The translations under genes were made by a program, and so were the position numbers. Below, piece after piece: positions 1-8,675 of a stretch of 64,000 nucleotides of DNA. This stretch comes from CAVXJN01 sp963773585. Lineage in GTDB: Bacteria; Pseudomonadota; Gammaproteobacteria; JASBUN01. Each line of letters begins with the position of its first letter. Position 1 is the first letter of the stretch. A model generated the notes under the pieces. That model saw only the letters and a program-made list of their open reading frames with translations. It searched no databases and was not told the DNA's origin. The stretch lies in NCBI GenBank assembly GCA_963773585.1, contig CAVZBR010000006.1, positions 422,535 to 486,534 of the forward strand, read 5' to 3'.

Positions 1-19
1 AAACGCACGCTGGGACCGA

Positions 20-1291
20 TCAGAACTTCCAAGCCCAGCTCGCCTCGATTTCGTATTGCTTCATTTCCAGTTCGATGTTCTGACCCGGACTCAGCGGATT
101 CGGTCCGGAGACCTTCTTGGTGGGCGCATACATGAACGCCATGCTGAGTTCGTTGTTCTTGCTCATTTCCTTGGTAAAACCGAACGTAACGTGATTTTCC
201 ATCACGGCCGGGGCCAGGATATTGAACAAAACTTCGCTGTCCGGAATCGGCTGATTACCGTGGCTCACGCCTACGCGCCAGGTCCAGTCACTACCGGTTT
301 TCCATTGATAACCGAGCTTGTAGATGGTCATGTCCTCCCACCCAAAACCGGCGCCGTTGTCGTTGCCCAATTGTGCCGTTTGCAGATTCGGAAGCAAGGG
401 ATTTGCAATAGAACGGACATTGCTGTACCAGATCCGCTGGATGTCGAAGGTCAATGCCGAATCCTGGGTGGCATGCCATGCCAGGCCAATAGTGGCGCTG
501 GCAGGTATATCGAAATCGCCTTGCTCAGCGAACAAACCCTGGTATTTGTCGAATTCGCTCATTTTGATTTTAGAGGTGTAAGCAGCACCCAGCGTCAATC
601 CGGGTGCCACATCACCCTGGATTCCAAGCCGCAAACCTGCACCGTAGGACGTGTCATGGCCGTTATCCGTCAAGTTGCTGGAGTCACTCGAGTAAGGTCC
701 AAACGCACTTAAGCCGCGTGCCTGGAACGTTTGGCCTGCCAACACCAGACCAACGCCCCATGAGGCGCTGTTGTTGAACTTGCGCGAATAGGTCGGCGTG
801 ATGAACAACTGCATCAGGTCCACACCCGCCCGGCCGCCGTAATAGCTGCCCATACCGCCGTTGGCGCTGGCGGGGTAATCGGTATTCATACCGCCGTTGC
901 CATACATCGCTACACCGAAGGAACTGTCGGCATTCAACATCCAGTTGGCTGCGAAATGCGGAATCAAGAAATAATTTTTGTCACTTTTGACGGTTCCAGG
1001 CGCCAGACCAAATGCTGGCGGCGGTGAAGGATTGCCGCTTACCGTGTATTGCCGCCGCGGGCTAAATACTGCCGCGCCCAGATCGAACCGCTTTCCAACC
1101 CAGACCATCCCAGCGGGATTGGTGGCTGCCGCCATCGCATCCTGGGGTAGTGCCACACCTGCGCCGGCCATGCCTTTGTCTTTCGTGCCGTAACCGTGTG
1201 CGAAATAACCGTTTGTAGCGTTTGCCGCCGTCGGCGCCACGACCACGGCGACCGCTATCGCAAGCAGAGAGTGCTTGAACGTCGATCTCAT
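20..1291 (-). CDS. OmpP1/FadL-family outer-membrane channel
   Basis: This predicted beta-barrel of the FadL/OmpP1/TodX family would take hydrophobic molecules through the outer membrane. The start at 1291 gives 423 residues beginning MRSTFKH with a signal peptide ending near ANA. GGAGG lies about 9 bases upstream. A longer in-frame start at 1342 would put 17 residues in front of the signal peptide and is less likely. The mature protein opens NGYFAHGYGTKDKGMAGAG, followed by a NPAGM segment, as is usual at the FadL N-terminus. The last residue is Phe, as expected for BAM-dependent insertion. It is divergent from a second FadL-type gene and next to sulfur-oxidation genes. The substrate is unknown; hydrocarbons, fatty acids or elemental sulfur are possible. 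Confidence 0.85.
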   Translation of the reverse strand: MRSTFKHSLLAIAVAVVVAPTAANATNGYFAHGYGTKDKGMAGAGVALPQDAMAAATNPAGMVWVGKRFDLGAAVFSPRRQYTVSGNPSPPPAFGLAPGTVKSDKNYFLIPHFAANWMLNADSSFGVAMYGNGGMNTDYPASANGGMGSYYGGRAGVDLMQLFITPTYSRKFNNSASWGVGLVLAGQTFQARGLSAFGPYSSDSSNLTDNGHDTSYGAGLRLGIQGDVAPGLTLGAAYTSKIKMSEFDKYQGLFAEQGDFDIPASATIGLAWHATQDSALTFDIQRIWYSNVRSIANPLLPNLQTAQLGNDNGAGFGWEDMTIYKLGYQWKTGSDWTWRVGVSHGNQPIPDSEVLFNILAPAVMENHVTFGFTKEMSKNNELSMAFMYAPTKKVSGPNPLSPGQNIELEMKQYEIEASWAWKF

Positions 1292-1594
1292 AGCTTGAAT
1301 CCTCCAGTCCGGCAGCCGCGAGGCAAGGTTGCAGACTGCCACAATAATTGTTGTTGGAATGCCACACCCCTGAGTGGGATAAAACTATCGTTGCAGGCAT
1401 CCTGCAATATGTCAATACGTTTATATGGTTTATTGCTAATACGATTTGCATGTGCAAAAGCGGCAGCGTGCGAACGCAAAAAATCCAATATCGGCCGACG
1501 GTGCCGATATAGGCCTTGCCTGGCAGCGTATTGCTTTGCAATCGGCGGCAGCCACTTTAAAGTAGCTTGCGCACAACAATGGGGGTTAAGCGGA
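1292..1594. promoter_or_regulatory. Divergent promoter region between two FadL-type genes
   Basis: About 300 bases separate two outward-facing FadL-family genes. An AT-richer stretch around 1415-1460 is the likely promoter zone. I see no convincing operator. Reading frames run through the region from both sides, but they lack family-like sequence, so I treat it as non-coding. Confidence 0.45.
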
Positions 1595-2953
1595 ATGACG
1601 AAAAGAAATCCATCCCTGACTACAGTCGTCGCGGGAACTGCGATGCTCTTGGGGGCACATGCACATGGCGCGGGCTTCGCTATTATCGAACAAAGTGTCA
1701 CCGGCCTTGGCAGCGCGTTCGCCGGCGGTGCCGCGAGCGCCGAAGATGCGAGTACGGTGTATTTCAACCCGGCTGGCATGTCGAGGTTGGGGGACTCTGA
1801 ATACAATTTGGGTCTGCATGTAATCTCGCCCTACAGCCGGTTCCACGGCGATGGCACGTCCAAAATCGGTGGGGTCGTACCATTGACTGGCGGAGATGGC
1901 GGCGAGGCCGGCGTCACCGGGTACATTCCGAATTTTTACTATGTGCGGCGTTTGAATTCCGACTTCAGCTTCGGTCTCGGCGTAAACGCGCCGTTCGGCC
2001 TGGCGACGGACTACAACGAGGGCTGGGAAGGCCGCTACCATGCACTGAAATCCGAAGTGCTCACCATCAATATCAACCCGTCGCTGTCCTGGAAAGTGTC
2101 CGAGCATCTGTCCTTGGGTGCCGGAATCAACGTGCAGTACGCCGATGTGCCCGAACTCAGCAACGCAATCGATTTCGCAACGGTCTGCGGCGCGTACGCC
2201 AAAAGCAGCAATCCCACAGTCGCCGCAAGCGCGGCTACTTGCGCCGGTCTACCGACCTCGCGCGACGGCAAGGTGAACCTGAATGGCGATGACTGGAGTC
2301 TCGGCTTCAACATCGGCTTGCTGTACCAATTCACCGACGCGACACGTGTCGGCGTAGCCTACCGCTCGAAGGTGGATCACAAGCTTGAGGGAAGAGCCGA
2401 CTTCACCAATACGCCGACTGGTTTGAGCAATCTCGGCATCTTTGTCGACGACGCCATCAGCGCAGATATTACACTGCCGGAAACGCTGTCGGTGAGCGCT
2501 TATCACGAGCTGGATCCCCGCTTGGCGGTAATGGGGGATGTTACCTGGACGCGCTGGGATCGGTTCGATGAACTGCGGGTGAAGTTCAAAAACAATCCGC
2601 AAGGCGATCTCGTCACACCCGAGCAGTGGGACAACAGCTTCCGATATTCCCTTGGACTCAGCTACCGCTACGACGATCGTTGGACCTTACGCACCGGGTT
2701 CGCCTATGACGAGACGCCCGTGCCGTCGGCACAACTGCGCACCCCTCGCATCCCGGGAAACAACCGGCGTTGGCTGGCACTGGGCGCGAGCTACCGCGTT
2801 TCGGACCACACCAAGGTCGATCTCGGCTACGCGCACTTATTCGTGAACGACAGCCCGATCAACAACACGAACACGACCGGGGCGACGCTGAACGGAAGCT
2901 TCGACCTGGCCGTTGACATCTTCAGTGCCCAAGTAAGAATGATGTTCGATTGA
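1595..2953 (+). CDS. Second OmpP1/FadL-family outer-membrane channel
   Basis: A FadL-type beta-barrel protein of 452 residues. The start at 1595 (MTKRNPSLTT) gives a clean signal peptide ending near AHGAG. The open frame continues upstream to 1196, but that part does not resemble the family. The mature N-terminus (GFAIIEQSVTGLGSAFAG) and the motif STVYFNPAGM are hallmarks of FadL/long-chain fatty acid transporters, where the N-terminal hatch blocks the barrel. It resembles classical FadL more than its divergent neighbour does. The substrate is not evident, and the location beside rhd-tusA-dsrE2 and sox allows a role with hydrophobic sulfur or lipids. Confidence 0.87.
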   Translation: MTKRNPSLTTVVAGTAMLLGAHAHGAGFAIIEQSVTGLGSAFAGGAASAEDASTVYFNPAGMSRLGDSEYNLGLHVISPYSRFHGDGTSKIGGVVPLTGGDGGEAGVTGYIPNFYYVRRLNSDFSFGLGVNAPFGLATDYNEGWEGRYHALKSEVLTININPSLSWKVSEHLSLGAGINVQYADVPELSNAIDFATVCGAYAKSSNPTVAASAATCAGLPTSRDGKVNLNGDDWSLGFNIGLLYQFTDATRVGVAYRSKVDHKLEGRADFTNTPTGLSNLGIFVDDAISADITLPETLSVSAYHELDPRLAVMGDVTWTRWDRFDELRVKFKNNPQGDLVTPEQWDNSFRYSLGLSYRYDDRWTLRTGFAYDETPVPSAQLRTPRIPGNNRRWLALGASYRVSDHTKVDLGYAHLFVNDSPINNTNTTGATLNGSFDLAVDIFSAQVRMMFD

Positions 2954-2974
2954 ATTGAAATTCACCGGCGACAC

Positions 2975-3005
2975 GAAAAAGGCCGCGCCAGCATGCTGGC
3001 GCGGC
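2975..3005. terminator. Convergent-gene terminator (26-bp palindrome)
   Basis: Bases 2980-3005 form a perfect palindrome with a GC-rich stem. An A-run (2975-2979) on its left is a T-run when read on the minus strand, so it is a good intrinsic terminator for the dsrE2 operon. On the plus strand only a weak CCCTTC tail follows, so termination of the FadL gene is less certain. Confidence 0.8.
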
Positions 3006-3032
3006 CCCTTCAATCCGTGACTTGATGTCGTC

Positions 3033-3515
3033 TCAGATATACAAGCAGATATCGGACTCGCCGGCAAACTCAAAGAATGTAGCGGCACCACCATATTCGA
3101 TACCGTCGATGAATGCCGAAGGATTCATGTCGAATAAATCGACTGTCATCTGACACGCGATCATTTTCACGTCCGCCTCCAGGCAAAGGCCGCGCAACTC
3201 ATCTACGCTGGCGACGCCCTTAGCCTTCATCTTCGACTTCATCATCGCCGTCATCACGGATTCCATACCTGGGATTGCAGTCCCGAGCACCGGAAACCAT
3301 TTGTCCATACCCATCGGCATCGGCATACCCGGATTACCGAGCGGCGAAACCTTCAATGCCAATTTCTTCTTCAACAACTGCAGGCCGTAGAAAGTGAAGA
3401 AGATCTGGGTTTCATAACCCAACGCCGCTGCGGTCGACGCGAGGATAAACGGAGGATACGCCCAGTCGAGCGTGCCTTTGGTGGCGATAATTGCCAGCTT
3501 TTTTTCGTCTGACAT
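3033..3515 (-). CDS. dsrE2: DsrE2-type sulfur-carrier protein (DsrE/DsrF/DsrH-like)
   Basis: A DsrE-superfamily protein of 160 residues. DsrE2 proteins of sulfur oxidisers are thought to carry persulfide sulfur in a relay with rhodanese and TusA, delivering it to sulfur-oxidising enzymes such as Hdr-like complexes. Two cysteines, C111 and C121, sit in the C-terminal half and match the pair typical of DsrE2. A hydrophobic stretch near residues 22-45 could bind the membrane. It is last in the operon rhd-tusA-dsrE2, 52 bases after tusA. A strong hairpin follows at 2980-3005. The frame and the neighbourhood make the call firm, although the exact partner is not in this window. Confidence 0.88.
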   Translation of the reverse strand: MSDEKKLAIIATKGTLDWAYPPFILASTAAALGYETQIFFTFYGLQLLKKKLALKVSPLGNPGMPMPMGMDKWFPVLGTAIPGMESVMTAMMKSKMKAKGVASVDELRGLCLEADVKMIACQMTVDLFDMNPSAFIDGIEYGGAATFFEFAGESDICLYI

Positions 3516-3567
3516 ACATTGACTCCCTCATCCGCTCAGCGGTGCCGAGCACCGTCCGCGTGATGAC

Positions 3568-3798
3568 TTAGGCTTTCTTGATCAAGAAATAGAATTTGCC
3601 ACCATCTTCGCGGGACTCCATCAGGTTGTTACCTGTCTGCTTGGAGAACGCTTCGAAGTCCTTCACCGAACCGGGATCGGTCGCGATGATGTGCAGGACC
3701 TGGCCGGAAGACATCCCTGCCAGCGTCTTTTTTGCGCGCAGGATCGGAAGCGGACAATTCAGACCGCTTGCATCCAGTTCTTGATCGAAATTCGCCAT
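3568..3798 (-). CDS. tusA: TusA-family sulfur-transfer protein
   Basis: A small cytoplasmic sulfur carrier of 76 residues. It holds the family motif NCPLP with the persulfide-carrying C15. In tRNA thiolation TusA receives sulfur from IscS. In sulfur oxidisers, the TusA encoded with rhd and dsrE2 is instead thought to channel sulfane sulfur toward oxidation. The gene lies between rhodanese and DsrE2 in the same orientation, which is the classical arrangement for the oxidative relay. An AGGGGAGC-like ribosome binding site precedes the start. Confidence 0.93.
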   Translation of the reverse strand: MANFDQELDASGLNCPLPILRAKKTLAGMSSGQVLHIIATDPGSVKDFEAFSKQTGNNLMESREDGGKFYFLIKKA

Positions 3799-3991
3799 TG
3801 CTCAGCTCCCCTTCAACGATATTAGCTTGTGTTTACCCGTGATATCGGCGTTCGTATTAGCCGCTCCGGATATTAGAATTCAGCGCTACACTTATATGAC
3901 AACTATGGCAGAAACGCAAGCGCATCGACACCACCCAGGCACATACCAAACGGCCGTGGATTTCGCAATTTTTCGACTGTGGTTCAGTCTC

Positions 3992-4321
3992 TTACGCGAC
4001 GCTCTCGACGACTGGCAGACCTTGGCGAGCCCAGCCCATAATGCCACCCCGAAGATTATAGACGCTGTCGAATCCCCGTTCCGACAGGAACATGCACGCC
4101 TGAGTGGAGCGCGCGCCAGTGCGGCAATAGAGCACGATTTCGTGGTTGCGGTTCAACTCATCCGCCCGGAGGGGCAGCAGGTGCAACGGCAGTTGCTCTC
4201 CCCCCGGAATTACGCCCTGCGCAACCTCACCCGCGGACCGAACGTCGATTAACCGAAACTTCTTGTCCTCTTCAAGCCACTGCACCAAAACCTGCGGTTC
4301 GATTTCCTGGATTGGGTTCAC
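3992..4321 (-). CDS. rhd: Single-domain rhodanese sulfurtransferase
   Basis: A rhodanese domain of 109 residues covering the whole protein, with no signal peptide, so it is cytoplasmic. The active-site loop is CRTGAR with catalytic C66, and LIDVRS near residues 24-29 is the usual N-terminal motif. It would move sulfane sulfur from a low-molecular-weight persulfide or thiosulfate onto TusA. It is the first gene of rhd-tusA-dsrE2. The roughly 190 bases between it and tusA contain no further gene. An AT-rich stretch upstream (about 4358-4385) is the probable promoter. Confidence 0.92.
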   Translation of the reverse strand: MNPIQEIEPQVLVQWLEEDKKFRLIDVRSAGEVAQGVIPGGEQLPLHLLPLRADELNRNHEIVLYCRTGARSTQACMFLSERGFDSVYNLRGGIMGWARQGLPVVESVA

Positions 4322-4507
4322 TTTGCCTCCTGCGGATCAGCCATCGACGCCAATGCTTAGTATATAAGTTTTTTATTATATAGATGAGGGCGCGGGCACT
4401 CAATCGCGCAGGACTTTCACATCTGCGCCTGGCTCTGACTCTGGAATCCGGTATTATCGAGCGCGTCTCTTTCAAATCCGCTCGCAACCACGATCACCCA
4501 CCAAAGC

Positions 4508-5941
4508 ATGTTGAGCCGCCTGGTAGCCCTGTTCCTTTCCCTTGTCATGGGAATTTCCTCTACGGCAGCCGCCGAAATCCAATTGCCGGATATCGGGGAT
4601 CCGTCAGGGTCCGCGATCTCACCGGACCAGGAACGCGCACTCGGTGAAAGCGTAATGCGGCGGTTACATCAGGAATTGCTCATCATGGATGACCCGCTGC
4701 TACAGAGTTACATCGATTCGCTGGGCTACAGGCTGGTATCCCACAGCGATCGGCCGAGCGAACACTTCACGTTCTTCATAGTCCACGACTCCAGCATCAA
4801 CGCCTTCGCCGCGCCGGGTGGTTACGTCGGAGTCAATTCGGGCTTGATTCTCACGACCGAATCCGAAAGCGAACTCGCAGCGGTGATGGCCCACGAAATC
4901 ACGCACGTCACGCAGCGCCACATGGCACGCACCTATGAAGCGGCAGGGCACTACCGCATGGCCGCCGCCATCGCGCTGCTCGCCGCGATTCTGGTCGGCG
5001 GGCATAGCGACCAAATGGCACAGGCCGCAATCGCCGGTGGCGTCGCAGCCAGTGCTCAGATGCAGATCAACTTCACCCGAGCCAACGAGCGGGAGGCCGA
5101 TCGCCTGGGCATCCAGACCATGGCCGCCGCTGGCTATGACCCCGACAGCATGGCCACGTTCTTCGAACGCATGCAGCGCACTTCGCGTCTGTATGGGACA
5201 CGACCACCGGAATTTCTCAGCACTCACCCGGTAACCACGACGCGTATCGCCGAAGCCCGCAGTCTTGCGCACAGCTTCGGCGCGCCGAAATCCCGCGACC
5301 AGACCAGTTACCAGTTGATGCGCGCGCGCCTGCGCGTGCTCGGCGACAAAGATCCACGGACCGCCGAGCGGCTGTTCTCGGAAGAGATGCAAAAAGGAGA
5401 AAAGGATCAGACCGCAGCGCGATACGGCGATGCGCTTGCGCTGCTGACCGAGGGTAAGGCGGACGAAGCCCGCAAACAGGCCGATCATCTGTTGCAGACC
5501 GACCCGGACCGGATCGCGTACCTTATATTGAGCGCACGCATCGATATGGCGCGGGGTCGCCATCAACAAGCGCTGGACACATTTCGACGCGCTTTACTGA
5601 ACTATCCCGCCAATTATCCACTGAGTTATTTCTACGCCGAAGCGCTGCTGAGCGTCGACAAAGCGGCAGAAGCACGCGATGTGTTGCACAAATACATGAA
5701 CAGCAGCGCTCCCAACGGTGCTGTGTTTAAACTCTATGCCCAAGCTGCCGGCGCGTCGGGACACCTTGCCGAGGCCTATCGCAACATGGCCGAATACTAT
5801 TTCCTCAATGGCCAGACACACGCAGCGATCGATCAACTCACCCGCGCCTCCCAGCTTAAGGACGTCGATTTCTACGAGGCGTCACAAATCGAAGCACGAC
5901 TGCAGGAGTTGAAACGGATCGCCGCCGACGAGCGCGAGTGA
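4508..5941 (+). CDS. bepA: BepA-like periplasmic M48 metalloprotease with TPRs
   Basis: A periplasmic zinc metallopeptidase and chaperone of 477 residues that probably helps assemble or degrade outer-membrane proteins such as LptD. A signal peptide (MLSRLVALFL, cut near TAAA/E) is followed by the M48 domain with HEITH at 129-133 and a downstream NEREAD segment (193-198) that supplies the third zinc ligand. The C-terminal half has tetratricopeptide-like repeats from about residue 290. Length and domain order match Escherichia coli BepA (YfgC). The ribosome binding site is weak. It stands alone between rhd-tusA-dsrE2 and soxX. Confidence 0.88.
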   Translation: MLSRLVALFLSLVMGISSTAAAEIQLPDIGDPSGSAISPDQERALGESVMRRLHQELLIMDDPLLQSYIDSLGYRLVSHSDRPSEHFTFFIVHDSSINAFAAPGGYVGVNSGLILTTESESELAAVMAHEITHVTQRHMARTYEAAGHYRMAAAIALLAAILVGGHSDQMAQAAIAGGVAASAQMQINFTRANEREADRLGIQTMAAAGYDPDSMATFFERMQRTSRLYGTRPPEFLSTHPVTTTRIAEARSLAHSFGAPKSRDQTSYQLMRARLRVLGDKDPRTAERLFSEEMQKGEKDQTAARYGDALALLTEGKADEARKQADHLLQTDPDRIAYLILSARIDMARGRHQQALDTFRRALLNYPANYPLSYFYAEALLSVDKAAEARDVLHKYMNSSAPNGAVFKLYAQAAGASGHLAEAYRNMAEYYFLNGQTHAAIDQLTRASQLKDVDFYEASQIEARLQELKRIAADERE

Positions 5942-6183
5942 CGCGCAATTATTCTTTTATATTAGCGATTCTTAACATTCTGGGCTTTTCCCCTTTCCCT
6001 CTTGCGATCTGTGCTTGTTTGGGTATGCTAGTCGCCAAGCTGCGCTCAATTCCGGATATGCAGTGAAAATAATTACACCGGTTGCCGCGAAGCGGCCTTC
6101 AATAATTTAGGTGTACATCGGTGCTCTGCGCCGACTGATCACCAACATAAAGCATCCAAACGTAACGTATCGAGGAGGAAATC

Positions 6184-6573
6184 ATGCGGCACACCGCAAA
6201 GTTGATCTCCACCGTAGCATCCGTGGCCGCGCTGCTCGGCAGCATGGCACTCGCCTCCACGGGCGCTCTGGCGGCCGATGATGACAGTGATAAGAACATG
6301 ACGCCCGTCGAGCAAGGCAAAAAGATTGCTTTCGACCGCAAGAAAGGCAACTGCCTCGCATGCCACCAGATCGACGACGGTAGCCTGCCCGGCAATATCG
6401 GACCACCGCTGGTCGCCATGAAGGCCCGCTTCCCGGACAAAGAAAAGCTGCGTCAGCAGATCGCTGATCCGACCCAGAACAATCCGGGAACGGCAATGCC
6501 GCCTTTCGGCAAGAACAAGATCCTCAGCAAGGATGAAATCGACAAAGTGGTCGAATATATCTACACGCTTTGA
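6184..6573 (+). CDS. soxX: SoxX, monoheme c-type cytochrome subunit of SoxAX
   Basis: The small subunit (129 residues) of the SoxAX c-type cytochrome, which attaches thiosulfate to the SoxY cysteine in the periplasm. A signal peptide ends near residue 30 (ALAAD). The heme site CLACH is at 57-61. The probable distal ligand is Met106 in GTAMPPFGK. A strong AGGAGG lies 7 bases upstream of the ATG. It is first in soxXYZA, with 68 bases to soxY. Confidence 0.95.
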   Translation: MRHTAKLISTVASVAALLGSMALASTGALAADDDSDKNMTPVEQGKKIAFDRKKGNCLACHQIDDGSLPGNIGPPLVAMKARFPDKEKLRQQIADPTQNNPGTAMPPFGKNKILSKDEIDKVVEYIYTL

Positions 6574-6641
6574 GGACCTGAATTGGATCCGCCGGTGGCG
6601 GATCCATCAATAAAGATGTCGACTAATAGGAGAGTGCAGTC

Positions 6642-7115
6642 GTGAGTGATATCAAACGCAGAACCTTGCTGAGGGGTACGCTGGCTGCGAGCGTGGTCGG
6701 TGTAGCGGCCGGTGCCGGTCTGCTGACGCCGCGGATGGTGTTGGCGGCGTGGCCTGAGAAGGCTTTCGATGCCAAGAGCGTGGACGCGGCGCTGCAGGCA
6801 TTGACAGGCAAAGGCGATGCGAGCCAGAGCAACGACATCGAGATCAAAGCCCCGCCGATTGCCGAGAATGGCGCGGTGGTCGGTGTGACGGTCTCTTCGA
6901 GCCTACCCAACGTGGAATCGATTTCCATTCTCGCCGAAAAGAACGCCTCGCCGCTGGCGGCGAGCTTCAACTTGGCCTCCAACACCGAGCCTTTCGTGGG
7001 CACCCGCATCAAGGTGGCCAAGACCTCCAACATCATCGCGGTGGTGCGCTCCGGCGGCAAGCTCTACAGCGCCAGCCGGGAAGTGAAGGTCACCATTGGC
7101 GGCTGCGGCGGTTAA
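6642..7115 (+). CDS. soxY: SoxY, substrate-carrying subunit of SoxYZ
   Basis: The periplasmic carrier protein (157 residues) on whose C-terminal cysteine the pathway intermediates ride. The end GGCGG (Cys155) is the diagnostic swinging arm. The N-terminus has a Tat-type signal (KRRTLLRG followed by a hydrophobic stretch), so folded export, probably with SoxZ, is expected. The start is GTG with AGGAG about 10 bases upstream. Gene order soxX-soxY-soxZ-soxA. Confidence 0.96.
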   Translation: MSDIKRRTLLRGTLAASVVGVAAGAGLLTPRMVLAAWPEKAFDAKSVDAALQALTGKGDASQSNDIEIKAPPIAENGAVVGVTVSSSLPNVESISILAEKNASPLAASFNLASNTEPFVGTRIKVAKTSNIIAVVRSGGKLYSASREVKVTIGGCGG

Positions 7116-7162
7116 GGGCCAAGGCGCAAGTCAACGGCAAGGATTGAACAGAGGACACGACA

Positions 7163-7477
7163 ATGTCAGGTATCAAAGCACGTGCCCAGGTACAGGGCGA
7201 CACCACTACGGTCAAGGCGCTGATCAGTCATCCGATGGAGACGGGTCTGCGTAAAGACAAGGCTACCGGCAAGCCGATTCCGGCCCATTTCATCCAGGAG
7301 CTGAAGGTCGATCACAGCGGCAAGAATGTGCTCGACTGCCTGTGGGGCCCGGCGGTTTCCAAAAACCCCTACTTGTTCTTCAAGTTCAAGGGCGCCAAGG
7401 CCGGTGACAAGATCACCATCTCCTGGGTCGACAACAAGGGCGAGAAAGAGTCCGAGAGCTTCGAGATCAAAGCCTAG
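7163..7477 (+). CDS. soxZ: SoxZ, partner subunit of SoxYZ
   Basis: A 104-residue protein without its own signal peptide. SoxZ is normally exported bound to Tat-dependent SoxY. The sequence starts MSGIKARAQV and contains the family segments SHPMETGLRKD and the ending KGEKESESFEIK. It forms the immunoglobulin-like partner of SoxY. GAGGA precedes the start. It lies 47 bases after soxY and 37 before soxA. Confidence 0.96.
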   Translation: MSGIKARAQVQGDTTTVKALISHPMETGLRKDKATGKPIPAHFIQELKVDHSGKNVLDCLWGPAVSKNPYLFFKFKGAKAGDKITISWVDNKGEKESESFEIKA

Positions 7478-7514
7478 TTCCGATCGGTTTCCGCGATACT
7501 GGAGGAGAAAATAG

Positions 7515-8378
7515 ATGAAGAAACTTCTGCTCGTTGCCACTGCACTGGGAGTCATCGGCGCTGCGCCGATGATCGCCCAGGCCACGCCGCAGGATGACCT
7601 GTCGGCATTCCGAGCGTACTTCAAGCAGCGATTCCCGAATGTACCATTCGAGGATTTCAAGAACGGTATTTATGCACTTGATAAAGACCGTCGCGCAGCT
7701 TGGGAGGATTTCGAGGCTTTCGCACCTCCGTATGAGGAAGGCGTCGAAATCGGCAAAAAGCTGTTCAACAAGCCCTTTGCCAATGGTAAGACTTACGCCA
7801 GCTGCTTCCAGAACGGCGGTATCGGCGTGCGCCAGAACTATCCGCACTTCGATGCGAACACCGGAGAAGTCGTGACGCTGGAAGGCGCCATCAACGACTG
7901 CCGCGTCAAAAACGGCGAGAAGCCGCTGAAATGGAAGAAAGGTGACTTGGCCGCTATTTCCGCGTACATGGGCTACACCTCCCGGGGCAACAAAATCAAC
8001 GTCAAGATTCCCGACGATCCCCGGGCGCTGGCGATCTATGAGCGCGGAAAGCATTTCTTCTATGCCAAGCGTGGGCAATTGAATTTTTCCTGTGCCGATT
8101 GCCACGTCTACAATTCGGGCAACATGGCGCGCGCCAATTTGCTGAGCCCGGCCTTGGGCCAGGTTACGCATTTCCCGGTGTGGCGTAAGAAATGGGCCGG
8201 CAAATCCGGTGGCGCGTTGGGTGGATTCGGCACCTTGCATCGTCGTTATGGCGGTTGCAACAAACAGGTCCGTGCGAAGCCGTTCAAAGCGCAAGGCGAT
8301 GAATACAAGGCGCTGGAATATTTCCATACTTACATGAGCAATGGTCAGGAAGTGAACGCGCCCTCGCTGCGGCAATAA
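7515..8378 (+). CDS. soxA: SoxA, monoheme-type catalytic cytochrome subunit
   Basis: The SoxA subunit of SoxAX (287 residues, signal peptide to about residue 23). One canonical heme site, CADCH at 193-197, is present. Cys248 in RYGGCN is the expected persulfide-bearing heme ligand in the active site. The N-terminal domain has Cys97 and Cys129 but no CxxCH, so this is the single-heme form of SoxA, in which these two cysteines can form a disulfide in place of the first heme. The ribosome binding site is GGAGGAG. A strong terminator follows, so soxXYZA is probably one transcript separate from soxB. Confidence 0.95.
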   Translation: MKKLLLVATALGVIGAAPMIAQATPQDDLSAFRAYFKQRFPNVPFEDFKNGIYALDKDRRAAWEDFEAFAPPYEEGVEIGKKLFNKPFANGKTYASCFQNGGIGVRQNYPHFDANTGEVVTLEGAINDCRVKNGEKPLKWKKGDLAAISAYMGYTSRGNKINVKIPDDPRALAIYERGKHFFYAKRGQLNFSCADCHVYNSGNMARANLLSPALGQVTHFPVWRKKWAGKSGGALGGFGTLHRRYGGCNKQVRAKPFKAQGDEYKALEYFHTYMSNGQEVNAPSLRQ

Positions 8379-8430
8379 GGCGCAACCGCAACAGTTCTTT
8401 TTCTTAGCGAAAAAGGAACTAAGCGTAAAA

Positions 8431-8460
8431 GGCCCGGTCCTAAGGATCGGGCTTTTTTTT
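8431..8460 (+). terminator. Intrinsic terminator after soxA
   Basis: A 9-bp stem (GCCCGGTCC with GGATCGGGC, one G-U pair) with a three-base loop, followed by eight T. It ends the soxXYZA transcript. Confidence 0.9.
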
Positions 8461-8675
8461 GTAAGCAGAGTGGTGCCGGCTCCCGCGCTGTTACCGCCAT
8501 CGTCGGTAGTAATTTGGCCGGGCAGCGGGTATGATTGGCCGATAAAACCAGTATAAAAGGCGGATAAAATTACTGCCTACACAACCCCTTAGATGACACG
8601 CAGCAGCCCTTTCCGAGTCCTGCGCGCGCCCAGTAATCAGCCGCTAGATCCAAGTTTCTCTGGAGGTAGAACAAG

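Noticed and set aside
1196..1594. Long N-terminal extension of the second FadL protein
   Set aside because: It would place 133 unrelated residues before a clear signal peptide and would overlap the signal-peptide region of the divergent gene.
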